DNA from: Cellvibrionales bacterium
GTDB taxonomy: Bacteria; Pseudomonadota; Gammaproteobacteria; Pseudomonadales; JAHEGP01
DNA length: 15,346 bases
Direction: 5' to 3'
NCBI GenBank assembly: GCA_024645065.1
Contig: JAHEGP010000050.1
Span: 1-15,346 of the forward strand
Made by a program: the position numbers and the translations under genes. Under the pieces are notes generated by a model. That model was not told the DNA's origin, made no database searches, and worked only from the letters and a program-made list of their open reading frames with translations. This document shows positions 1 to 5,300 of the stretch, piece by piece (the first letter of the stretch is position 1; each line of letters starts with the position of its first letter).

Positions 1-450
1 CTTTACCGAGCCCTGTCCACCCGGGTTTGGATGCGGCGCAGATACGGCCGTGTTTGCAACGGCAGCAGCCACCCGCCTGGAGTCAGTGTGGGGAAGCGCC
101 TTCCCGGATTGATGGTCGGGGTCTCCCGACCTGCCATTGGGCGACGGTACCTGGCGGCGGCGCTCCAGTACATGACTGGCCAATTCACGCTGCTGGCTGC
201 CAATATCGATTGAGACATCCTGGTATCTCCCGCCACTAAATTCCTTGACCAACTCACAGATTCGAGCCAGGAACTTGTTACCCACCCAGTCCTTAACAAA
301 GCGGTTGGGCGCCAGCAAGGTCAGCGCGTCGGAGCCAGCGTCTAATCGCAGTGGTCGAATCCAGGTATTGAACTGCTGGGCGGGTAATTCGCCCTCGAGA
401 CTATGGACACACCTTTGCCAAATTGCCTCTGGTTGAACTGACACTGACAT
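1..450 (-). CDS. dnaA: Chromosomal replication initiator protein DnaA (N-terminal part, cut by window edge)
   Basis: DnaA binds DnaA boxes at oriC, melts the adjacent AT-rich DNA and loads the replicative helicase. Reading the minus strand from the ATG at 450-448 gives 150 codons with no stop, running off the left edge. Residues 1-90 match DnaA domain I: it begins MSVSVQPEAIWQRC and contains ELPAQQFNTWIRPL and APNRFVKDWV, the family's DnaB/DiaA-contacting fold. Residues from about 95 on are low-complexity, rich in Arg, Pro, Ser and Gly, as expected for the domain II linker. The AAA+ and DNA-binding domains lie outside the window. A GTG sits one codon upstream, but ATG fits the family N-terminus better. 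The Shine-Dalgarno is weak. The gene diverges from rpmH, and its promoter should lie in 451-600, where I could not fix one with confidence. Confidence 0.96.
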   Translation of the reverse strand, partial: MSVSVQPEAIWQRCVHSLEGELPAQQFNTWIRPLRLDAGSDALTLLAPNRFVKDWVGNKFLARICELVKEFSGGRYQDVSIDIGSQQRELASHVLERRRQVPSPNGRSGDPDHQSGKALPHTDSRRVAAAVANTAVSAPHPNPGGQGSVK

Positions 451-600
451 CACCGTTTCACCGTAAAGCATCGATCGCCGCTACTCCCATTATTGTCGTT
501 TACACCTGATACGACCGCGGCGTAAATGCCTTGCTCTCCCTGGGGTGTCTTATTCTATTTTGTTCTCGACCGAGCGCTTTCAAGCCCGGCGCAAGCTAGG

Positions 601-609
601 TTATCCACA
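601..609 (+). promoter_or_regulatory. DnaA box (exact TTATCCACA)
   Basis: Exact match to the high-affinity DnaA box. A one-mismatch copy (TTTTCCACA, 620-628) follows in the same orientation, 19 bp start to start, about two helical turns. The pair lies about 150 bp upstream of the dnaA start. Confidence 0.75.
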
Positions 610-642
610 ATCAGATCAGTTTTCCACAACTATTTACGGAAA

Positions 643-665
643 ATTGATTCTCTATAATAATCAAT
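643..665. repeat. 7-bp perfect inverted repeat, ATTGATT-N9-AATCAAT
   Basis: The left arm is at 643-649 and the right arm at 659-665; the 9-bp spacer ends in TATAAT (653-658). It lies inside the AT-rich part of the dnaA-rpmH gap. It could be an operator for a dimeric regulator or simply part of an unwinding element. No good -35 hexamer stands 16-18 bp before the TATAAT on the plus strand, so I do not call a promoter here. Confidence 0.4.
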
Positions 666-742
666 CATCTATATGAATTTAATCAGCAACACAAAGTCAA
701 ATCCAGGGGTTTTTTCGGTCATTGGTGAAACTGCAATAAGTC

Positions 743-773
743 TGTGGATAAAATATTGGCGTCCTGTGTATAA
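743..773 (-). promoter_or_regulatory. Pair of DnaA boxes, minus orientation
   Basis: TGTGGATAA at 743-751 is the reverse complement of TTATCCACA. TGTGTATAA at 765-773 is the reverse complement of TTATACACA. Both match the TTATNCACA consensus exactly and point the same way, 22 bp apart start to start. They face the box at 601-609 across the AT-rich stretch. Confidence 0.75.
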
Positions 774-826
774 CTTGTTAAGAACCGCAAATAAGCGCGA
801 CGCCGATAGTGCTGAGGCAAAGCGGA

Positions 827-855
827 TTGAAAAGGTCACGGGAATCAACTAGAAT
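827..855 (+). promoter_or_regulatory. Sigma70-type promoter for rpmH-rnpA
   Basis: A -35 hexamer TTGAAA (827-832) and a -10 hexamer TAGAAT (850-855) are separated by 17 bp, each one base from consensus. Transcription would begin near 862, giving a leader of about 48 nt with a T7 run before rpmH at 910. No other good promoter is visible before yidC, so this probably drives rpmH through yidC. Confidence 0.65.
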
Positions 856-909
856 TCGCGCTCTTTTTTTGCCCCCTACTGGTCACGGTTTCCACGCAGA
901 GAGTCCACC

Positions 910-1044
910 ATGAAAAGAACATTCCAACCCAGTGTATTGAAACGTAAGCGGAGACACGGCTTCCGCGCTCGCATGGCGACCAAGAGCGGACGCCTGTTGC
1001 TTAACCGCCGTCGCGCCAAGGGTCGTCAACGCCTGACCGCCTAG
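910..1044 (+). CDS. rpmH: 50S ribosomal protein L34
   Basis: L34 is a small, very basic protein of the large ribosomal subunit. The translation is 44 residues: it starts MKRTFQPSVLKRKR, continues through RHGFRARMATKSGR and ends RAKGRQRLTA. Both the sequence and the length match the nearly invariant bacterial family, so identification is secure despite the small size. A purine-rich GAGAG (about 899-903) precedes the ATG at a usual distance. The next gene, rnpA, begins 11 bp after the stop, and its Shine-Dalgarno overlaps this stop codon, which suggests coupled expression, as known for rpmH-rnpA in other bacteria. Confidence 0.98.
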   Translation: MKRTFQPSVLKRKRRHGFRARMATKSGRLLLNRRRAKGRQRLTA

Positions 1045-1055
1045 GAAAACCTGAT

Positions 1056-1427
1056 GTGGTTGCAAACCAGGGATTTGACCGGTCTTTAAGGCTACTATCT
1101 GCAAGCGACTATTCCAGGGTATTTTCCAGCACCTCGGTCAAGTCCGGATGCCCGCAGGCTCTGTTCATCGCCAGCCCCAATCGCCTTGATCACCCGCGTT
1201 TGGGGCTGGTCATTGCCAGGAAACACGTTAAACTTGCCGTCCATCGCAACCGCCTGAAGCGCCTGATTCGCGAAAGCTTTCGTTTGCGGCAGGCGCAAAT
1301 GCCGTCCCTGGATATTGTGGTGCTTGCACGCAGGGGTATGGCAGAACTGGATAATACTGCGGTATCTCTCATGCTTGAAAAACAGTGGAATCGATTGTGC
1401 AAACGAGCACTGGAAAAAACGACCTGA
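1056..1427 (+). CDS. rnpA: Ribonuclease P protein component
   Basis: RnpA is the protein cofactor of RNase P, which removes 5' leaders from precursor tRNAs; it binds the catalytic RNA (rnpB, not in this window). The product is 123 residues, close to the usual 110-125. It carries the family signature: LVIARKHVKLAVHRNRLKR at about 51-69 with the RNR motif at 64-66, followed by IRESFR. The N-terminal SLRLLSASDYSRVF resembles the family's opening strand and helix. The start is GTG, preceded by AGGAAA (1043-1048) that overlaps the rpmH stop. The 3' end overlaps the start of yidD, as in many bacteria. Confidence 0.96.
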   Translation: MVANQGFDRSLRLLSASDYSRVFSSTSVKSGCPQALFIASPNRLDHPRLGLVIARKHVKLAVHRNRLKRLIRESFRLRQAQMPSLDIVVLARRGMAELDNTAVSLMLEKQWNRLCKRALEKTT

Positions 1428-1717
1428 GAAATCCTGACACGGGCAGCCTGGCACGGCGATTGGCCACCGGTTTAATTCGTCTGTATCGTTTGTGCATCAG
1501 TCCGTTTCTGGGCCAAAACTGCCGCTTCTACCCTTCCTGTTCAAGCTATGCCGAACAAGCGATCGAACATTTTGGGCTACTCAAAGGGTCACTGCTCGCT
1601 ATTCGCCGCCTGCTGCGATGCCACCCCTTCAATGGGGGCGGCTTCGACCCGGTGCCGGGAACCGAAGCATTGCCTTGCCAACACCAAAATCACATCAATC
1701 AGCATCAGCCTCGGTAG
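1385..1717 (+). CDS. yidD: Membrane protein insertion efficiency factor YidD
   Basis: YidD is a small, amphipathic, membrane-associated protein reported to assist YidC-dependent insertion. The conserved core is clear: LIRLYRLCISPFLGQNCRFYPSCSSY at about 30-55, then LLRCHPFNGGGFDPVP at about 76-91, including the PSCSxY and GGxDPVP signatures. The start is uncertain. GTG 1385 gives 110 residues and overlaps rnpA by 43 nt; GTG 1397 (AGTGGA upstream) or TTG 1460 are alternatives, and the first ~25 residues do not resemble the family, so the true start may lie downstream. The C-terminal tail after residue 92 is rich in His, Gln and Asn and not conserved. yidC begins 9 bp after the stop. Confidence 0.9.
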   Translation: MESIVQTSTGKNDLRNPDTGSLARRLATGLIRLYRLCISPFLGQNCRFYPSCSSYAEQAIEHFGLLKGSLLAIRRLLRCHPFNGGGFDPVPGTEALPCQHQNHINQHQPR

Positions 1718-1726
1718 ACACTATTT

Positions 1727-3406
1727 ATGGACTGGATTCGCTACACAATTATTGCAGCTATCATTGCTGTTGCCCTGGTGTTGGTCAATGAATGGACAGC
1801 TTTTAAAAAGCTCAATACGGTTGTAGAAAATAAGCCGCCGCCAGCGACAATAGCGACCGCCCAGGAAATACCAGGCACACCACCTTCGGGCGGTGGCAGC
1901 GAGGAAGTTCCCGTCGCGCAACCCCTGCCCGGAGAAAGCATCAGCGCCGCAGTCGCAGATGGAGTCGAATCCACTGGCACCAGTGTGCGTGTCACGACTG
2001 ATGTCCTGCGCCTCGATATCGATTTACTCGGGGGCGACATCGTCGGCGCCGCCCTGCCAAAACATCGTGCCACCCTCGAAGGCGACCAGCCGTTTGTGTT
2101 GCTGGAACGCAACGCCCGGCGAGTCTACATTGCCCAGAGCGGCCTGATTGGTAACAACGGCACCGACACCGCAAGCGGTCGACCCGACTTTACCACCTCA
2201 CAGACCAGCTATACCCTGGGGGATGATGCGCAGGAGCTGGTTGTCGACCTCGCCCATCAGCAGACCGACGGTGCCAAAATCATCAAACGCTTTACATTCA
2301 AGCGCGGTGACTATCTGGTGGCGGTCGATTACCTGATTGACAATCAGACCGACGCGCCCTGGCGTGGTAGCTTTTATGCGCAGCTGAAACGTGACAGCAG
2401 TGAAGATCCGGCAGCCGAAACCACCGGCATGGGCATGCAGCCCTTTCTCGGTGTGGCGACCATGACCAACGAAAAGCCGTATTTGAAAATACCTTTCAAG
2501 GACCTGCAGGAAGAACCGCTCAATACCACGGTCGACGGTGGCTGGGTTGCCATGGTTCAGCACTACTTTATCAGTGCATGGGTACCCGCCAATGCCGGGC
2601 GTTACCATTATTCCACCAAGGTAACCCGTAACGGGGACAACCTGATTCGCTACACCGGCACCGAACTCTCGATAGCCCCGGGAGAGAAAGGCCAATTCAG
2701 CAGCCAGTTTTACGCCGGTCCCAAGGACCAGTACCGGCTGAAGGAAATCGCGCCCGGTCTGGATCTCACTGTGGACTACGGTTGGCTATGGTGGATTGCC
2801 CAGCCACTGTTCTGGATTATGACGCAGATTCACAAGCTGGTTGGCAACTGGGGTTGGAGTATCATTTTGCTGACCGTTATGGTGAAAGCGGCGTTCTTTC
2901 ACCTCTCCGCTTCCAGCTATCGGTCGATGGCCAAGATGCGCATGGTCGCTCCCAAAATGACCCAAATTCGCGAGCTGTATGCGGATGACAAACAGAAACA
3001 ATCCCAGGAAATGATGGCCCTGTATAAAAAGGAAAAGGTCAATCCCCTGGGCGGTTGCCTCCCGATCCTGATCCAGATGCCGGTTTTCATCGCCTTGTAT
3101 TGGGTTTTGATGGAAAGCGTGGAGTTGCGCCACGCTCCATGGCTGGGTTGGATCAAGGATCTCTCCACCATGGACCCTCTCTACATTCTGCCGCTTATTA
3201 TGGGCGTTAGTATGTTTGCCCAGCAGAAACTCAACCCGGCGCCGCCGGACCCCATGCAGGCCAAGATCATGCAGTGGATGCCGGTGTTTTTTACCTTCTT
3301 TTTTCTGTGGTTCCCCGCGGGTCTGGTTCTTTACTGGGTGGTCAACAACTTGTTGTCAATCCTGCAGCAGTGGGTGATAACCCGTAAAATCGAAGCGGAA
3401 GCGTAA
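1727..3406 (+). CDS. yidC: Membrane protein insertase YidC
   Basis: YidC inserts and folds inner-membrane proteins, alone or with SecYEG. At 559 residues it has the proteobacterial form (E. coli 548). Residues 5-22 form the first membrane segment; about 85-340 is the large periplasmic beta-rich domain, preceded by a Pro/Gly-rich linker; 352-545 is the conserved insertase core, with the cytoplasmic loop SMAKMRMVAPKM, the NPLGGCLPILIQMPVF segment and the C-terminal FFFLWFPAGLVLYWVVNN. The groove arginine of E. coli YidC (R366) aligns with Lys387 here, a conservative change that I recall from pseudomonads too. The ATG start is followed directly by the hydrophobic segment; the Shine-Dalgarno is weak. 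Fo subunit c, encoded further along the window, is a known YidC substrate. Confidence 0.97.
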   Translation: MDWIRYTIIAAIIAVALVLVNEWTAFKKLNTVVENKPPPATIATAQEIPGTPPSGGGSEEVPVAQPLPGESISAAVADGVESTGTSVRVTTDVLRLDIDLLGGDIVGAALPKHRATLEGDQPFVLLERNARRVYIAQSGLIGNNGTDTASGRPDFTTSQTSYTLGDDAQELVVDLAHQQTDGAKIIKRFTFKRGDYLVAVDYLIDNQTDAPWRGSFYAQLKRDSSEDPAAETTGMGMQPFLGVATMTNEKPYLKIPFKDLQEEPLNTTVDGGWVAMVQHYFISAWVPANAGRYHYSTKVTRNGDNLIRYTGTELSIAPGEKGQFSSQFYAGPKDQYRLKEIAPGLDLTVDYGWLWWIAQPLFWIMTQIHKLVGNWGWSIILLTVMVKAAFFHLSASSYRSMAKMRMVAPKMTQIRELYADDKQKQSQEMMALYKKEKVNPLGGCLPILIQMPVFIALYWVLMESVELRHAPWLGWIKDLSTMDPLYILPLIMGVSMFAQQKLNPAPPDPMQAKIMQWMPVFFTFFFLWFPAGLVLYWVVNNLLSILQQWVITRKIEAEA

Positions 3407-3473
3407 ACTACCGGCTTTGCTTTATTCCAGTTGCATATGATTGCCCGGACGCCGCACACAAAGCCTGATAAAA

Positions 3474-3490
3474 CCTCCACAGCAAGGAGG
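3474..3490 (+). promoter_or_regulatory. Small hairpin enclosing the mnmE Shine-Dalgarno
   Basis: CCTCC (3474-3478) pairs perfectly with GGAGG (3486-3490) across a 7-nt loop. GGAGG is the core of the only good ribosome-binding site for mnmE (AAGGAGG, 3484-3490, with 10 nt to the ATG at 3501). In mRNA this five-pair GC-rich stem could partly mask the site. It may be chance. Confidence 0.35.
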
Positions 3491-3500
3491 AACAGCCACG

Positions 3501-4889
3501 ATGAGCGAACCTAGCTTGCATGACGGTCTGCGAGAAACCATCGTAGCTATCGCCACGCCACCCGGCAGAGGAGGTGTGGGGATAGTGCGAATATCCGGTC
3601 CGAAGGCCCTCACCATAGGCGAGGCCATGACTGCCAGAACACTCACGCCAAGGCATGCTCACTACTGCAATTTCTACCAACACAGCGCCCGCGAGCCACA
3701 GGTTTTAGACCAGGGTGTCGCTCTGTTTTTTGCCTCTCCCCAATCGTTCACTGGTGAAGATGTGGTCGAGCTGCAAGGCCATGGCGGGCCGGTGGTCCTG
3801 GACCTGCTATTGCGCGAAGTGCTTGAACTCGGCGCTCGAATGGCACGACCTGGCGAATTCTCGGAACGGGCTTTTCTCAACGACAAGATCGACCTCGCCC
3901 AGGCTGAAGCCATTGCGGACCTTATCAACGCAAGTTCCGAAGAAGCCGCGCGGTCGGCGCTGCACTCCTTGCAAGGGGAGTTTTCACAACGCATCCAGTT
4001 GTTGGTCGAAGCGCTGGTAGCCTTGCGTGTCTACGTCGAAGCAGCCATCGACTTTCCGGAAGAAGAGATCGACTTCATCGGCGACAGCCAGGTCGGTGCT
4101 GATCTCGACCAAATCATCCTGTCCCTCGACCAGCTGTTGCAGGAGGCGCGCCAGGGCACGCTATTGCGGGAGGGGATGTCTGTAGTGATTGCCGGCAAGC
4201 CCAATGCCGGCAAATCCTCCCTGCTCAACGCCCTGTCCAAACGCGACAGCGCTATCGTAAGCGATATGGCAGGAACGACCCGGGATGTGCTGAAGGAATA
4301 CATCCATATCGATGGCATGCCTCTTCACATTATCGACACTGCGGGTTTGCGCGACGATCCTGACCGGGTCGAGCAAATTGGTATAGAGAAGGCCTGGCGA
4401 GAAATGCGTAACGCCGACCGTATCCTGCTGGTCGCCGACAGTAACGAAACGACCGAAACCGACGCTCGCAAGCTATGGCCGGATTTTATCCACAAGCTCG
4501 GCAACAGCAGCCAGATTACCCTGGTACTGAGCAAATGCGATAGCTCGGGCCTCAATCCCCAGGTGGGAACCAGCGACAATAACGCCTACGTCATGCTATC
4601 CGCCAAGACCGGAAGCGGGCTCGGCCTACTCAAGCAGCACCTTAAATCGATGATGGGTTATACCGGCGGCGATGGCCACTTCACCGCCAGGCGGCGCCAT
4701 CTGCAGGCTTTACAGAGGGCTCGAGAGTGCCTTTTGCAAGGTAAGCAGCAACTGCAGGAAGCTGCGGCAGCTGAACTGCTTGCGGATGACTTGATGCATG
4801 CACAGCAAGCCCTTGGAGAAATTACCGGTGAGTTTCGCGCCGATGACTTGCTGGGCTATATCTTTTCGAGCTTTTGCATAGGCAAGTAG
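3501..4889 (+). CDS. mnmE: tRNA modification GTPase MnmE
   Basis: MnmE, with MnmG, adds (carboxymethyl)aminomethyl groups to C5 of wobble uridine in certain tRNAs. The product is 462 residues (E. coli 454). Residues 11-125 are the formyl-THF-binding N-terminal domain (ETIVAIATPPGRGGVGIVRISG). A helical domain surrounds the inserted G domain: G1 GKPNAGKSS 232-240 with the K+-binding Asn, GTTRD 258-262, G3 DTAG 279-282, G4 SKCD 344-347, G5 SAKTG 367-371. The C-terminal FCIGK 458-462 carries the family's essential cysteine. G4 differs from the usual NKxD. A TTG at 3441 in the same frame would add 20 residues unlike the family; the strong AAGGAGG at 3484-3490 supports ATG 3501. The 94-bp gap after yidC has no clear promoter or terminator. 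Confidence 0.97.
   Translation: MSEPSLHDGLRETIVAIATPPGRGGVGIVRISGPKALTIGEAMTARTLTPRHAHYCNFYQHSAREPQVLDQGVALFFASPQSFTGEDVVELQGHGGPVVLDLLLREVLELGARMARPGEFSERAFLNDKIDLAQAEAIADLINASSEEAARSALHSLQGEFSQRIQLLVEALVALRVYVEAAIDFPEEEIDFIGDSQVGADLDQIILSLDQLLQEARQGTLLREGMSVVIAGKPNAGKSSLLNALSKRDSAIVSDMAGTTRDVLKEYIHIDGMPLHIIDTAGLRDDPDRVEQIGIEKAWREMRNADRILLVADSNETTETDARKLWPDFIHKLGNSSQITLVLSKCDSSGLNPQVGTSDNNAYVMLSAKTGSGLGLLKQHLKSMMGYTGGDGHFTARRRHLQALQRARECLLQGKQQLQEAAAAELLADDLMHAQQALGEITGEFRADDLLGYIFSSFCIGK
4486..4494 (+). promoter_or_regulatory. DnaA box (exact TTATCCACA) inside mnmE
   Basis: An exact 9-mer within the mnmE codons for FIHK, about 400 bp before the DnaA-box-bearing mnmE-mnmG gap. It may be an outlying DnaA site or chance; about half of one TTATNCACA match is expected by chance in a window of this size, and five are present. 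Confidence 0.5.
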
Positions 4890-4898
4890 CGCGTCCAC

Positions 4899-4918
4899 TT
4901 ATCAACAACTTACCCACA
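4899..4918 (+). promoter_or_regulatory. Two DnaA-like boxes overlapping an IHF-consensus match
   Basis: TTATCAACA (4899-4907) and TTACCCACA (4910-4918) are each one base from TTATCCACA, same orientation, 11 bp apart, about one helical turn. Positions 4900-4912 also fit the IHF consensus WATCAANNNNTTR at every specified base. They start 10 bp after the mnmE stop. Confidence 0.4.
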
Positions 4919-5131
4919 AACAGGCCCATTGTTCACGCAGTGCTGGCGCGTCGGTGCCCGCACTGGGGATAACATGCTGCACAAGCCGGTATGGTTGGAC
5001 GATTAATCCTCAATATGTGAACGGCCTCACATTTTCTCCACATTGAATACCGCGCAATATCCAGCTTGGGCAACCCTTACAGCTCTCTTTACTATTAAAC
5101 CATCCCTTTGATTTTATTACGATAAAAGTGC

Positions 5132-5140
5132 TTATCCACA
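5132..5140 (+). promoter_or_regulatory. DnaA box (exact TTATCCACA) beside the AT-rich tract
   Basis: Exact consensus, 20 bp from the AT-rich tract on its right. Seen from mnmG it reads TGTGGATAAG, as box R1 of E. coli oriC reads from gidA. A 6-bp inverted repeat (TTTTAT 5112-5117, ATAAAA 5122-5127) lies just to its left. Confidence 0.7.
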
Positions 5141-5160
5141 GTGTTCATCGACCCCATTAG

Positions 5161-5222
5161 TAATAACATAAAGGTTTAAATAAATACTTAAAACATATAC
5201 ATAACAATAAAAAGAAAAGGAA
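5161..5222. other. AT-rich tract, possible DNA unwinding element
   Basis: In 5161-5220 I count 10 G/C in 60 bases (about 83% AT), the most AT-rich stretch I noticed in the window. It lies between an exact DnaA box and the mnmG promoter. The plus strand is strongly purine-rich near its right end (AATAAAAAGAAAAGG). There are no tandem 13-mers of the E. coli GATC-containing type. Confidence 0.5.
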
Positions 5223-5235
5223 TGGACACTGGGAC

Positions 5236-5264
5236 TGAACATATTTCCAGTGATCCATTATAAT
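5236..5264 (+). promoter_or_regulatory. Sigma70-type promoter for mnmG-rsmG-parA-parB
   Basis: TGAACA (5236-5241, four of six consensus -35 bases) and a perfect TATAAT (5259-5264) are separated by 17 bp. The predicted start near 5271 leaves about 30 nt before the GTG at 5301, and it rules out the GTG at 5250 as the start for this transcript. Transcription would run away from the neighbouring candidate origin, as from the E. coli gidA promoter. Confidence 0.65.
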
Positions 5265-5300
5265 GGCGGGCTTTCCCCTCCCCAGGCGCAGGTGACTGCT

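Larger units (their letters stand above)
451..909. other. dnaA-rpmH divergent intergenic region; candidate replication origin (Pseudomonas-type position)
   Basis: This 459-bp gap holds no plausible gene. It contains three exact TTATNCACA DnaA boxes (601-609 plus; 743-751 and 765-773 minus) and a one-mismatch box TTTTCCACA at 620-628. Between the boxes lies an AT-rich stretch (about 629-690) that could serve as an unwinding element. The promoter for rpmH lies at the right end. In Pseudomonas, oriC is known to lie in this gap. DnaA boxes upstream of dnaA may alternatively serve dnaA autoregulation. A possible dnaA promoter on the minus strand (TTGAAA at 583-578, TAGAAT at 557-552) has a 20-bp spacer, too long to be convincing. 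Only two GATC sites occur (473-476, 614-617). Whether this or 4890-5300 is the active origin cannot be settled by reading alone. Confidence 0.6.
4890..5300. other. mnmE-mnmG intergenic region; candidate replication origin with E. coli-like layout
   Basis: No gene is visible in these 411 bp. Reading leftward from mnmG one meets the mnmG promoter (5236-5264), an AT-rich tract (5161-5222), an exact DnaA box (5132-5140) and then one-mismatch boxes: TTCTCCACA 5034-5042, TGGGGATAA 4964-4972, TTACCCACA 4910-4918, TTATCAACA 4899-4907. A full match to the IHF consensus lies at 4900-4912. In E. coli, oriC lies directly upstream of gidA (mnmG) with the unwinding element nearest gidA, then box R1 in the same orientation as the 5132 box has here; the order matches. 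Unlike E. coli oriC, there is a single GATC (5252-5255), no GATC-bearing 13-mer, and no mioC. The GC-skew sign also changes here. Confidence 0.6.

Noticed and set aside
3..299. 98-codon minus-strand frame overlapping dnaA
   Set aside because: The dnaA frame itself, open from 450 to the edge, gives a clear DnaA domain I; this other frame shows no family resemblance.
552..583. TTGAAA/TAGAAT pair on the minus strand as the dnaA promoter
   Set aside because: The 20-bp spacer is outside the normal 16-18 range, so it is mentioned only as a possibility.
4938..4965. Imperfect hairpin (CAGTGC/GCACTG with an inner GGC/GCC) as a terminator for mnmE
   Set aside because: No T-run follows and one mismatch interrupts the stem. 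It may be a structural part of the gap, but I cannot support a terminator.
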